The notes under the pieces were generated by a model. It was not told the DNA's origin and ran no database searches. It saw only the letters and a list, made by a program, of their open reading frames with translations. From assembly GCF_001279695.1 (NCBI RefSeq), contig NZ_LGDD01000212.1, positions 27,877-91,876 of the forward strand: DNA of 64,000 bases. Reading direction: 5' to 3'. The DNA comes from Streptomyces sp. WM6378 (GTDB lineage Bacteria > Actinomycetota > Actinomycetes > Streptomycetales > Streptomycetaceae). Below, one piece after another: positions 15,915 to 24,144 of this stretch. The first letter of the stretch is position 1. The number at the start of each line of letters is the position of its first letter. Position numbers and translations under genes: made by a program.

Positions 15915-17048
15915 TCACCGCAGCCCGGCCCGCTCGGCCAGATTCCGCACCGCCGAGACCTGGACGGTGTCGAGGGTGCGGGCGGCGAGCGCGGCGACCA
16001 GGTCCCGGGCGAAGGGGTCCAGCCGCAGCCGCAGAGGCGCCACCGCGTCGGCCTCGACGAGGAGTGCGGCGGCCCGATCGACGTGGCACTGGCGCGCCTC
16101 GGCCGCAGCGGCGACCGTCAGCAGACGGGACCGCTGGGCGCCGCCGAGTGCGGCCTGATCCGCCGCGCGGGCATGCTCGATGGCTTCCCCGGCATCGCCG
16201 TGCTCGGCGGCGACGGCGGCCCGGGCTGCGACCACCACGGCCAACTCCCGTGCACCGGCGGCCCGCTGGGCAGCCGTGGCAAGGAGCCGATCCGCCTGCT
16301 GGCGGTGCCCGACCATGGCCCGGGCGAACCCGGCCAGCACCGGCAGCTCCCACCCGGCTCCCACGTCCGCGGCGCGCTCGGCCCGGACCAGCGCGTATTC
16401 CGGCAAGCCGAGGTCGATCAGCAGACGCACCTCCTCGACCAGCACCGGCAGCGGCTGACGGGCGCCGGAGCGGGCCCGGTGCAGCAGCATCCAGGCCAGA
16501 TCCTTGTAGCCCAAGCGCCGTAGCAGCCCAGCGCCCAGCACATGACCCTGTACCCGCAGGCGCACCGCCTCCTCACGTCCGGACGCCGGCACGGTGGCGA
16601 CCGCGCGGTCCGCCATCTCGATCAGCTCCGGCAACGCGAGCGCGAGGCTGTGTTCATCGCCTGCGGCGGCGTCCTGTGCGACGGCCAGGGTCCGTTCGGC
16701 CAACGTTTCCAGCAGCAGGCCGGGTGCGGTATCCGACGGGTACGGGCCGAGCAGGCGCCGTCGCAGGTGGAAGGCGACCGCCCGCACCGCCGCGTGCTCC
16801 TCACCACAGGGCGGGTAGGGCTGCCCGGTCAGGTCCGCGACGTCAATCCGCAAGGCGGTGGCCAGCGCGGCCAGTCGGCCGCGACGGTCCATCCACTCCC
16901 GGCCCGTCTCCAGCCCGACGACGTAATCGAACTCCAAGCCCGCGCGGGAGGCAAGGTCATCCCGGGCCAGGCCCCGGCGAAGGCGCCAGGCCGCCAGACG
17001 CGCCCCGACCGGGCCACCGTCGGCCGTCTCGTCCCGCTCGCGCATCAC
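15915..17048 (-). CDS. XRE-family regulator with TPR-like C-terminal region (second copy)
   Basis: 377 residues, 86 nt upstream of the 14587 gene on the same strand and with the same architecture: helix-turn-helix at about 14-60 (VGARLAAWRLRRGLARDDLA), the shared DLTGQPYPP segment after it, then helical repeats. A diverged paralogue of its neighbour. The two adjacent Met codons at 17048 and 17045 are equivalent starts. Confidence 0.85.
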   Translation of the reverse strand: MMRERDETADGGPVGARLAAWRLRRGLARDDLASRAGLEFDYVVGLETGREWMDRRGRLAALATALRIDVADLTGQPYPPCGEEHAAVRAVAFHLRRRLLGPYPSDTAPGLLLETLAERTLAVAQDAAAGDEHSLALALPELIEMADRAVATVPASGREEAVRLRVQGHVLGAGLLRRLGYKDLAWMLLHRARSGARQPLPVLVEEVRLLIDLGLPEYALVRAERAADVGAGWELPVLAGFARAMVGHRQQADRLLATAAQRAAGARELAVVVAARAAVAAEHGDAGEAIEHARAADQAALGGAQRSRLLTVAAAAEARQCHVDRAAALLVEADAVAPLRLRLDPFARDLVAALAARTLDTVQVSAVRNLAERAGLR

Positions 17049-17475
17049 CAGAATGCTCGCCTACCCACTCGCCCGAACCGCGCGCTCCGCCAGGACAAAC
17101 ACCCGCGAATCCACCTCCACCGAACCCCGAGAGGAGCGCGTATGCCTTTCGCGCGACACATTAGTCACACCGCTGAAGACGGTGCGAGCAAGCGGGTGTG
17201 GCGTCCGGCCGGAGCGAGGGACGGCTCCGGACCGGCAGTGCGGTGACGTTCTCCCCGGAATACGGAAACTCCTCGAGGAGCCGCGTCTTTCCCCCTCCGG
17301 CTCGACGTTGTGCACAGTCAGAACCTTGATCTGGCTGGCATACGCGGCCACGCAGTCCTTCAGCTCGCGGATCGCGCCAGCATGGCGCTGGGAAGCCCAG
17401 AACGACCCGCGGATCCGTCCAACCCGCCGCAGTGCCCGACTTCCGGTCCTCTCCACCAGGCGTGCGGGCGAAGTT
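17049..17475. other. 427-nt gap between regulators
   Basis: No gene is supported. A minus-strand frame here (17061-17456) contains a short protein-like run (RELKDCVAAYASQIKVLTVH) but no credible start, so it may be a decayed remnant. Confidence 0.4.
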
Positions 17476-17593
17476 GACGCCGCACAGGCGAGTCGGACAC
17501 CGTAGGCACGCGGTACCGCACACGCGGGGATGAGGCGAAGGACTGGATCTCGGTGTGAGCCATCCGCTCAGCTGCGCAATGGAGCGGATCGAG
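17476..17593. repeat. Imperfect direct repeat, copy A (partner 18101-18219)
   Basis: About 118 nt aligned with 18101-18219. Both copies carry the block TACCGCACACGCGGGGAT and then a start codon followed by the codons for SHPLS. The repeat covers the upstream region and first codons of two otherwise different small genes, which suggests a duplicated promoter/translation-start cassette. Confidence 0.7.
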
Positions 17594-17815
17594 GTCCGCA
17601 CGGAGAACCACACACCGTCCGGCACGGACTCGATCTTGTGGCATCTACGCCGCGACGGCCGGCTCCTGGTACAGATCACCGCCCAGATCCAGCCACGCCC
17701 GCGACCCGCTACCCCGACGCCAGCCGGCCGCCGGGCATCGACACCGACTGTCCGCCCGTCCCGTGGACCTCGCCCCGAACGGAGAGCAGCCTTATGGCCA
17801 TTGAGAACCCGATAG
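17555..17815 (+). CDS. Possible small protein with a duplicated N-terminus
   Basis: 86 residues from a GTG. The first codons (MSHPLS) match those of the gene at 18182 because the start region is duplicated. The body (SGTDSILWHLRRDGRLLVQI) looks coding, but the last third is Arg/Pro-rich and overlaps the start of the next gene, so it may be a truncated remnant. Confidence 0.35.
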   Translation: MSHPLSCAMERIEVRTENHTPSGTDSILWHLRRDGRLLVQITAQIQPRPRPATPTPAGRRASTPTVRPSRGPRPERRAALWPLRTR

Positions 17816-18048
17816 CCGTGGTGCAAGAACATCTTGATGGTCTGCAGCAGGAGCACGGGCCGGCCCACCCGGAGGTCATCGAGGCGTGGACGAAGCTCGC
17901 AGAGCTGACCGGCCAGCGCGGTGACCCCCGCAGCGCTGCCATTCTGTACCAGCAGCTCGGTGACACCCTGCGCGAACGCGTCGGCCCGTTCGACGGGAAG
18001 GTGCTGGACGCCTATGAGGGAATGGCGCGCTGGCTGGCCGGGGGCTGA
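17794..18048 (+). CDS. Small TPR-like helical protein
   Basis: 84 residues. ATG at 17794 with GGAGAG about 8 nt upstream. All-helical (HPEVIEAWTKLAELTGQRGD, then SAAILYQQLGDTLRERVG), like a single TPR unit. It resembles the 76-residue protein at 20611 (RAAARLYQDLGKDIQTHHGRFD), so the two are probably related. Likely a protein-protein adaptor; no catalytic motif. Confidence 0.7.
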   Translation: MAIENPIAVVQEHLDGLQQEHGPAHPEVIEAWTKLAELTGQRGDPRSAAILYQQLGDTLRERVGPFDGKVLDAYEGMARWLAGG

Positions 18049-18100
18049 CCGCTCCGAGGCATGGTCTCGGGTCCTGTCAGAGGTGTCTGCCATCATGCTT

Positions 18101-18219
18101 GATGCCGCGCAGACAAACCGGACAGCATAGGCGAGGAATACCGCACACGCGGGGATAGACCGAAAGGCAGGACCTGGGGACATGAGCCATCCGCTCAGCC
18201 GCGTAGTGGACCGGATCGA
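18101..18219. repeat. Imperfect direct repeat, copy B (partner 17476-17593)
   Basis: Second copy of the promoter/start cassette. It runs into the ATG of the gene at 18182. Differences from copy A are scattered single-base changes plus a short length change just before the start codon. Confidence 0.7.
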
Positions 18220-18400
18220 CCCGGACGCCCGCTACACGGCATCAGACCTGGCCGCGATGCTCGGCATCGCGAAAACCAACGTCAACTCGCTGGCCCTGGG
18301 CGGGCTCTTGCCCGGCGGCGTGTGGGAGACGATCTCCGAGCGGGGCGGCCGCCGAAGGGCGTGGCAAGGGATTCACGGCGGGGCGAGCAATGTGCCGTAG
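18182..18400 (+). CDS. Small helix-turn-helix DNA-binding protein
   Basis: 72 residues with one clear helix-turn-helix (YTASDLAAMLGIAKTNVNSL, about 20-39), like excisionase or MerR-type recognition domains. No effector domain. The start region is copied at 17555. It probably acts as a small regulator; the repeat upstream is a plausible binding site, but that is untested. Confidence 0.65.
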   Translation: MSHPLSRVVDRIDPDARYTASDLAAMLGIAKTNVNSLALGGLLPGGVWETISERGGRRRAWQGIHGGASNVP

Positions 18401-18467
18401 CCGCCCCGCACGATCCGGGGGGTCCTCCACTCTGTCCGACGAGATGGCGTGATGGGCCGTGGCGCGG

Positions 18468-18983
18468 CTACGCGTCTATCCGGGCCAGCTCCCGGACAAC
18501 CCGCAGGGACGCCGGGCTGAGCTCGGTGGCCTCCGCCTCCCGCACGAAGTGCCGGGCGAAGCGAAGAGTGGCCTGGCGCGGCAGGACACGGGTGTTGAAC
18601 GCGCTTCGCGCCTGCAGCAGGCAATTGCCGAAGTGGCGCGCCGCGTGCGGCAGATCCGACGGGTCGCCGGACCGGACAGCGGCCACCAGCTCGACGGCGC
18701 TCTGAGTGACCTCCTGCTGCTCCTTGCGGACGGTACGTACCGCGTCGAAGCAGAAGTACAAGGTCACCGGCACGAGGGGGAGGAGCCCGGCCGCGGCGAA
18801 GTCGGCGGTCAGCGCCTCGTCCCAGCCGATGTCCATCCACCACATCAGCAGCGGTGCGACCGCGGCCATGAGCAGCGGCCAGGCGATGGCTGACCCCCAC
18901 GCGGCGGCGGTGAACCGTCGGCGCACCGCCGTCGCGGTCAGCTCCGGTGCAGGTGCTTCCTCGTCCTTCATGCAGAGCATCAT
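18468..18983 (-). CDS. Two-helix membrane protein with cytoplasmic helical tail
   Basis: 171 residues. Membrane segments at about 31-48 (AWPLLMAAVAPLLMWWM) and 62-80 (AAGLLPLVPVTLYFCF), followed by a charged helical tail (RTVRKEQQEVTQSAVELVAA). The starts at 18983 and 18971 are both possible. Function unknown. It lies just downstream of a frameshifted gene and an HD-domain gene on the same strand. Confidence 0.7.
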   Translation of the reverse strand: MMLCMKDEEAPAPELTATAVRRRFTAAAWGSAIAWPLLMAAVAPLLMWWMDIGWDEALTADFAAAGLLPLVPVTLYFCFDAVRTVRKEQQEVTQSAVELVAAVRSGDPSDLPHAARHFGNCLLQARSAFNTRVLPRQATLRFARHFVREAEATELSPASLRVVRELARIDA

Positions 18984-18997
18984 GCCTGCTCACCCGG

Positions 18998-19338
18998 TCA
19001 GGCTGACGTCGAGGTGGGCGTCCAGACCGCGCGCAGGATGTGGTGGCCGCGCTCGGCGATGACCGTGCCGGGAGTGGTGTCCCCGGAGCGTCCCGCGTGG
19101 ACTTGAAGGTGGTGGGCGCCGCGGCTGCGCCAGAACGTGTTCCAGTCGGCCAGCCGGGCGGTGACGTCCCCGGCGATAGCGGTGGCGTCGGGCCCGTCGG
19201 CGACCACGGCGATCTCGAACCGCGCGGCGGGCCGTCCAACAGCACCATGGGATTCATGGGACCGGCCGCCGAGCCCAGCAGCCGCAGAACCTCACCGACA
19301 GGATCGGGCGGAAAGCCGGGCCGGTGCTGGTGGGTCAT
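18998..19338 (-). pseudogene. Small conserved gene broken by a frameshift
   Basis: The ATG at 19338 overlaps the HD-domain stop as ATGA, a strong start. The frame reads MTHQHRPGFPPDPVGEVLRL and onward to MVLLDGPPR near 19225, then becomes low-complexity. The next frame over continues as ARFEIAVVADGPDATAIAGD and on to AERGHHILRAVWTP and a stop at 18998, but has no start of its own. One missing base near 19225 would join them into about 114 residues. It could be a real lesion or a sequencing error. Function unknown. Confidence 0.6.
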
Positions 19339-19874
19339 GCCGACTCTCCCGCCGGAACCGAAGACGTGCCGTGCTCTGCGTCGAGCTCAACGAGCAGGGA
19401 CGGGTTGACGATCCGCACGATCGTCTCGATGTCCCGTCGGCTGGCCGCTGGCCACAACGCGGCGCGCGCGTCCCGGTACTTCTGGGCGAACCGCTCGCGC
19501 ATCTCCGCCGGGAGCTGCGCGCCGCGGTCCGGGTGGGAGTTGTGCGCGTTGTCGGCGACCTTCACGAGCGTGGCCTGCGGGTCAGCGGTGATCCGCCGGA
19601 TCATCTCCTCGTACGCGACGCCCGGCTGCTTGGTCACCGCCATGACGATCTCCACGACCCGGGCGGGCACACCGGTGCCCAGCAGCTTCTCGGCGGTCCA
19701 GTCGGTGTCCTCCACGATGTCGTGGAGCAGGCCCGCCATGACGAGCTCGTCGCCGAACGGTGCGAGGCCCGCCGCCACCGCACGGACATGCTCAATGTAG
19801 GGGCGGCCGATCTTGTCGACCTGCCCGGCATGCGCACGGTCGGCCAGGAAGTCGGCCTCGCTGACGGACAACAT
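19335..19874 (-). CDS. HD-domain phosphohydrolase (RelA/SpoT or MESH1-like)
   Basis: 179 residues. Metal-dependent phosphohydrolase fold: H16 in RAHAGQ, the HD pair in AGLLHDIVEDTDW (about 48-60) and a later conserved KVADNAHNS. These are the hallmarks of the hydrolase half of SpoT and of stand-alone MESH1-type enzymes, which remove pyrophosphate from (p)ppGpp; true substrate unknown. The ATG at 19874 is preceded by AAGGAGGAACC, an excellent ribosome binding site. It is coupled to the frameshifted gene downstream. Confidence 0.88.
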   Translation of the reverse strand: MLSVSEADFLADRAHAGQVDKIGRPYIEHVRAVAAGLAPFGDELVMAGLLHDIVEDTDWTAEKLLGTGVPARVVEIVMAVTKQPGVAYEEMIRRITADPQATLVKVADNAHNSHPDRGAQLPAEMRERFAQKYRDARAALWPAASRRDIETIVRIVNPSLLVELDAEHGTSSVPAGESA

Positions 19875-19995
19875 GGTTCCTCCTTCACCGGGCGGCACCC
19901 GGCTTCGACAACGACCGTCACACGGCCGGGTTGGTTGGAAAACACCCTGCCCTACCCAGTGAGGCGGCGGGCACGGTGTGCGGCGGCGGTGCGGA

Positions 19996-20391
19996 TCAGG
20001 CGGCGGCCGCGAGGGCCGCCAGGACGAGCGCGGTGACGTGGCCGGCCTGGTCCACGAAGGCGGCACCGCCCTCGGCCGCGTACTTCGGCGCCCGGCCGAC
20101 GTGCTCCATCCACCACAGGACCGGCCACCGGCGGTCCAGAAAAGCGTGCGAGGCACCGACCCACGCCAGGGAGGCGGCCGTGACCGGAGTGCTCAACGGC
20201 AGGTCCAGCACCACCGTCCCCAGGGACAGCAGCATCGCCGAGACCAGTACGTGCGTCGCGGCGTGGGACAGGTTGGCACTCCATCCGGTGACGCCGCGCT
20301 CGGCTTTGTGCTCGGCCTGGTGATCGCTCTGCAGGGCATAGTCGGAGAGCAGATGTGCGGCGTACAGCAGAACGAACACGGCAGCGAACAT
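19996..20391 (-). CDS. DUF3307-type membrane protein
   Basis: 131 residues. DUF3307 pattern HLLSDYALQSDHQAEHK near the N-terminus within several hydrophobic segments (about 2-16, 48-62, 70-85 and 115-131), and HAFLDRRW further on. The ATG at 20391 lies 9 nt after GGAGG; a TTG two codons upstream is too close to it. Members are found on phages, plasmids and chromosomes. Function unknown. Confidence 0.75.
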   Translation of the reverse strand: MFAAVFVLLYAAHLLSDYALQSDHQAEHKAERGVTGWSANLSHAATHVLVSAMLLSLGTVVLDLPLSTPVTAASLAWVGASHAFLDRRWPVLWWMEHVGRAPKYAAEGGAAFVDQAGHVTALVLAALAAAA

Positions 20392-20610
20392 GAGCAAGTT
20401 CCTCCACGGCTGGGCGAGTTAAGCGCGTCGCAATGCGCAGACCCACTGTGCGAGCGCCGGGCCCGCCGCTCCGCTCCCGAAGACCAGACCAGGAGTGAGG
20501 CCCCTCACAGCGCAGCAGCGCGCGGATGACGCATACCGACGGCTGAGTTCGAAGCGGGCCCGCGGACGGGGGGAGCCGGGTGCGCGGAGCATCCGGCTCG
20601 GGCCGCGCCA

Positions 20611-20841
20611 TCACCCTGCCGCCTGGCCCTTGGCAGCGTCGGCACCCTTGCCGATCGCGCGGGCCACTCCCTCGAAGGCGTCGAGCGCGCGGGCGTCGAA
20701 ACGTCCGTGATGGGTCTGGATGTCCTTGCCGAGATCCTGATAGAGGCGGGCTGCGGCACGAAAGCGTTCCTCCTGCTCTGCCTGCGCGGCGTCGGCCATC
20801 CGGCGCTCGACCTCCGCTTCGGTGAGGTCCTCGTAACTCAT
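20611..20841 (-). CDS. Small helical TPR-like protein
   Basis: 76 residues, highly charged and helical: EAEVERRMADAAQAEQEERF then RAAARLYQDLGKDI. It resembles the 84-residue protein at 17794. AGGAG precedes the ATG by about 8 nt. Probably an adaptor; no catalytic motif. Confidence 0.7.
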   Translation of the reverse strand: MSYEDLTEAEVERRMADAAQAEQEERFRAAARLYQDLGKDIQTHHGRFDARALDAFEGVARAIGKGADAAKGQAAG

Positions 20842-21187
20842 CGGTTGATCTCCTGACTTCCTGGGGCGGGATGACGACGTGACGACGTACGGGTCTGGTC
20901 GAGGGGCGGGGCGTAGCGGCCGGCACCATCACGTCGATCCGCACTCCGGCGGAGCCGGGGAGGCCCGTGAGGGCGATCCACGTGTCGAGCACCGCTTCAG
21001 GCGTGTCCGTCATGGCGCCCAAGATGGTCCTGACGTGGCGAAACGGCATGAGCGGCTCTACTCGGCAGTACCCGGGGCACGCGATGCCCCGCTCGAGAAG
21101 GAGCCCGGACGCCGCCGCAGCCGTTGACCGCTCGCCAGGCCGGGCTCACTGGGAATCGATCTCCCGCAGACATCGGCTGCAGGGTAC
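20842..21187. other. 346-nt gap
   Basis: No gene assigned. A minus-strand frame has one protein-like stretch (MTDTPEAVLDTWIALTGLPG at about 21013), but it runs without a stop through two better genes, so it may be a remnant or chance. Confidence 0.4.
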
Positions 21188-22030
21188 TCAACGTGCCTGC
21201 TGCGGCTCGCCGTCGGAGGTCGGGGCGGCGGCGTGACGGTGTCCCTTGTCGAGGACGGTGATGACCAGGTCGTCCTCGTGACCGGGCTCTGCCTCCCTGC
21301 GGACCACACCGCGCGAGCGGATCAGCTTGTGGCTGGCGAGTGTGGCCAGGGCAGGGGCGATTGAGGAGTCGGCCGGCTGAGAGTGCAGGCGCACCTGGAA
21401 GTTGCGGGGCATCTCTTCGATGCAGGCTGCGACGGCCTGGTGCTCGGCAGTGGACTTCGGTACGGGCGTGCCGGTTGCGGTGGCGGCCAGGGCCTCCAGC
21501 AGAGCCCGCTCGACGGGAGTGAGGGGAAGGGGGCTCAGGCGCACTCCGCGGGTGCGGTTGTGCTCGGTGGCGGCGTAGCCGCGCAGCCCGGCGGCGAGGA
21601 AAATCGGGCCGGAGGCGAGGCTCTGGACGTGGTAGGTGTCGAGATCGCCTTCGGCGAGCAGCTGGCCCACCCGGGTGCGGGATACCTGGATGATTTCGGC
21701 AGCCTCGGCGACGCCGGCCAGCTCGGGCACCGGCGGTTCGGCCAGCCGGCGGTCGAACTCGGCCTCGGTGAGTACCTCGAAGCCGCTCATCAAGGTGATG
21801 TCGAGCCCCTGCTTGAGCAGCGCGCCCTGGACGTACTCGATGCCCCGGGTGCCGGCGTCGACGGGGCTGTCGGCATCGAGGAACAGACGCACGGTCAGTC
21901 CGCCGGCGGGGGAGGAGCCGATCGATCCGCCGTAGGGGGCCAGGTCCTCGTAGAGGGCGGTGATGATCTCGTCGGGCGGGGTCTCGGGCACGTCGTACTC
22001 GACGCGCACGTTGTAGCTGGTCTGGGTCAT
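21188..22030 (-). CDS. Unknown protein with a central helix-turn-helix-like segment
   Basis: 280 residues. The N-terminal 100 residues are beta-rich (TSYNVRVEYDVPETPPDEI). A central segment AEAAEIIQVSRTRVGQLLAE (about 126-145) fits a DNA-binding helix-turn-helix. The C-terminal third is alpha/beta. ATG at 22030 after GAGGAAGCC. Not recognised; a regulator is plausible. It lies 82 nt downstream of the HicA-like gene on the same strand. Confidence 0.75.
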   Translation of the reverse strand: MTQTSYNVRVEYDVPETPPDEIITALYEDLAPYGGSIGSSPAGGLTVRLFLDADSPVDAGTRGIEYVQGALLKQGLDITLMSGFEVLTEAEFDRRLAEPPVPELAGVAEAAEIIQVSRTRVGQLLAEGDLDTYHVQSLASGPIFLAAGLRGYAATEHNRTRGVRLSPLPLTPVERALLEALAATATGTPVPKSTAEHQAVAACIEEMPRNFQVRLHSQPADSSIAPALATLASHKLIRSRGVVRREAEPGHEDDLVITVLDKGHRHAAAPTSDGEPQQAR

Positions 22031-22112
22031 GGCTTCCTCGTCTCGGGGGGGGCAGGGCGGTGACGGCGCGGTCGGCCGGGCGCCGGGGGTGTTCCCCGGC
22101 GCCCCCGGCCGG

Positions 22113-22385
22113 TCAGTTGGAGCGCTGGGGCTTGGGCTTGCCCTTGCGCTCGGTCTCGAAGACGAAGCCGAATCGCTTGAGGTCCGCCTTCGCGTTCTTG
22201 AGACCCCGGTACTCACTCGGGGTGCTGGGCATCGTGCAGACGAACGTCAACACCTCCTCCTGGGTCGCGGTGGCTTCGGTCACTACAAGGAACACCTTGT
22301 AGTGGCTGCTCTTGGACTCTATGAACCGAAATCCCTGCTGCTCCGCCTTCTTCTTCAGCTGGTTGAGGTCCTTCTTGGTCGCCAT
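22113..22385 (-). CDS. HicA-like small basic protein
   Basis: 90 residues. KKDLNQLKKKAEQQGFRFIE then SSHYKVFLV, where H28 sits at the place of the HicA catalytic histidine, in a short dsRBD-like alpha-beta fold. HicA toxins cleave mRNA and are normally next to a HicB antitoxin. No HicB is visible; the nearest gene in the transcript is the 280-residue helix-turn-helix-like protein. Assignment tentative. A distinctive AT-rich promoter lies immediately upstream. Confidence 0.6.
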   Translation of the reverse strand: MATKKDLNQLKKKAEQQGFRFIESKSSHYKVFLVVTEATATQEEVLTFVCTMPSTPSEYRGLKNAKADLKRFGFVFETERKGKPKPQRSN

Positions 22386-22407
22386 GTTCTCCCCTAATGC
22401 TAAACAC

Positions 22408-22455
22408 CGTCAAGAATTATGATCTCACGCATAACTAGACAACGTCAAGAATTAC
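22408..22455 (-). promoter_or_regulatory. Repeated TAATTCTTGACG promoter/operator (type B)
   Basis: Two direct copies of TAATTCTTGACG 35 bp apart on the minus strand (-35-like TTGACG at 22443-22448 and 22408-22413), each followed by TGTYTAG. The same element precedes the ParA-like operon at 29404. The second copy overlaps the leader of the HicA-like gene, so it is more likely an operator than a second promoter. The -10 is not clear. Confidence 0.6.
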
Positions 22456-22752
22456 GAAGAATTAGCCCGACGGGGTGGACGGGGCCGCCCCGGAGCGGCG
22501 CCACACGGCTTCGCGCCCTGCCCGGGAACCGGTAGGGTGCGGCACGGCCGAGCGCATGGGCCCACGCGAGCACCGCGGCCCATGACCGCGGTGCGCCATA
22601 GCGAAGGTGCCCGGACTGCAACCGGTCCGGCCGAGCCGCATCAACTGCGCGATCCACCCGCCAGCCTCCCGGCCGGCCTTTCTGTCCGCATGCCGCTGTT
22701 CGCCGCGCGCATCGCAGTCATGGGTCCGATGCGTCCGAAAGCGAGAGCCGTC
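22456..22752. other. Spacer between divergent genes
   Basis: About 300 nt of high-GC sequence between the type B promoter and the rightward gene at 22753. No gene, terminator or repeat was recognised. Confidence 0.4.
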
Positions 22753-23446
22753 ATGTCCAAAGACCACGCCCGCAAGAACAAGGCCCGCCGCCTGCACAAC
22801 CGCACCGGCGCCGCCTACACCTCGGCCGCCGCCGGAACCCTCCACGACCACCCGCGCATCAACCTGGCGCCCGCATCCGCCTCGCCCGGCGCTGACCGCA
22901 GCCGCAACTGCCTACGCCTCGGCCGCAGCCGGACCCCTCCACGACCACCCGATCATCAGCTTCGCTGCCGCCGACCCCGCCACCGACATGTCCTGCGCAA
23001 GTGCCTTCATCGCCGCGGTACGCGCCGGGTGTACCACCTGCCCGCCGCCTCTGAACCGCCGTCTACTCACACAGCCCAAGGTGCTGGACGCCCTGGAGGA
23101 CGTGATGATCCTCGCTGCGGGCATGGGCTGGGAAGCAATCAAACGCTGGCCGAGCGGACCGCAGGGCCGCGTGGACCAAGTCGTCTACGTATTCGGGCCC
23201 GGCCTTCCCGAAAACCGCGTACGGGAGGCACTGCGGGCTATGCCGGTTCTGCGTGCCGTGCCGACCGACAGTGTGAACCTGGTGCGCGAAGGTCACTTGC
23301 GTGTTCTGCTGCCCATCCACCGTGACTACGGCGAGCAGGCGGTGCGCGCCATCTGGGATTCCGTCGCGCGCCATCCTTCGGAGCAGGCCGTGGCCGAAGC
23401 CGCAGCTGCCTACTGTGCACGGATTGGCTCTCCCCGCACCGCGTGA
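22753..23446 (+). pseudogene. Unknown gene disrupted by a 97-bp tandem duplication
   Basis: The ATG at 22753 opens MSKDHARKNKARRLHNRTG and then AYTSAAAGTLHDHPRI. A near copy, AYASAAAGPLHDHPII, follows 97 bp later in the next frame and continues as a good protein to 23446 (ending YCARIGSPRTA). The 97-bp period is not a multiple of three, so the duplication itself causes the frameshift. The 3' part alone is open from an ATG at 22989 (about 152 residues) and could be expressed. Function unknown. Confidence 0.6.
22816..22960. repeat. 97-bp tandem duplication inside the 22753 gene
   Basis: Copies start at 22816 (TACACCTCGGCCGCC) and 22913 (TACGCCTCGGCCGCA). The first ~48 bp of each are nearly identical and encode the AYxSAAAGxLHDHP motif. 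The differences show it is not a very recent event. Confidence 0.65.
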
Positions 23447-23607
23447 CCACAGGCGCCCGCCTTGACCCGGGCGGGCGCCACCTTGCGGAAGCCCCACGCC
23501 GGCGGTGGCGCCGGTCGCGGTGGTGATGGCGTCCATGCCCGGCTTAACGCCCGGAACTGGCGGTGCGGAACGCCGCAGGCCGGGGAGCTCGCGATCCGCG
23601 TCGCGGA

Positions 23608-24027
23608 TTATCGGCCGAGTTCGTCCAGGCCCAGCCAGATGAACAGCACGGCCAGCAGCGTGAAGCAGCCGGTGATCGTGATGCCGAAGAGGTGCCCGAA
23701 CAGCGGGGACCACGCTCCGCCCTGGCCCATGACGGTGGCGGTCCTCTCTGGGTTCCTCCCGGGCCGGTAGCGGACCGTCACCGCCTGGCCCTGCGCCATG
23801 AACGCGGCATCTTCCTCGAACTCTAGGTACCGACCGTCCGCCGTGGTGAACCCGTAGACGTGGTGCCAATGGGTGTTGCCTTCGCTGGAGTACCGGCGCA
23901 CGCACACGCCGTCGGCGACCAGTCCGCCGAACACCGAGCGCAGCCGGTCCGCCAGCTGCCGCACCAGGACGGCACACAGCAAACCGAACGTGGCCAGACC
24001 GATCAGACCTATTACCAGGAGCTCCAT
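23608..24027 (-). CDS. DUF3592-type membrane protein
   Basis: 139 residues. N-terminal membrane helix (LLVIGLIGLATFGLLCAVLV), an extracytoplasmic beta domain with the DUF3592-like block QAVTVRYRPGRNPERTA, then a C-terminal membrane helix (FTLLAVLFIWLGL). Role unknown; common in Streptomyces. Stop at 23608, start ATG at 24027. Confidence 0.75.
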   Translation of the reverse strand: MELLVIGLIGLATFGLLCAVLVRQLADRLRSVFGGLVADGVCVRRYSSEGNTHWHHVYGFTTADGRYLEFEEDAAFMAQGQAVTVRYRPGRNPERTATVMGQGGAWSPLFGHLFGITITGCFTLLAVLFIWLGLDELGR

Positions 24028-24144
24028 CGGCGCAGGCTAGACGCCTGGTGCCCGACACCTCCAGCACGGATGTCGATCCCAACGGCGGCGCCCCGCCGCC
24101 CTGGGCGGCCAACGACCGCAGGGGCGACGGGGCGCGGGCCGGCG

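Noticed and set aside
17061..17456. Minus-strand frame with a protein-like stretch
   Set aside because: No ribosome binding site and mostly Arg/Ser-rich; kept only as a possible remnant.
19952..21049. A 365-codon leftward frame
   Set aside because: It runs through the DUF3307 gene and a small helical gene that have better starts and protein character. Only about 50 residues near 21000 look coding.
22113..22385. HicAB toxin-antitoxin pair
   Set aside because: Only a HicA-like protein is seen; the neighbouring 280-residue protein does not look like HicB.
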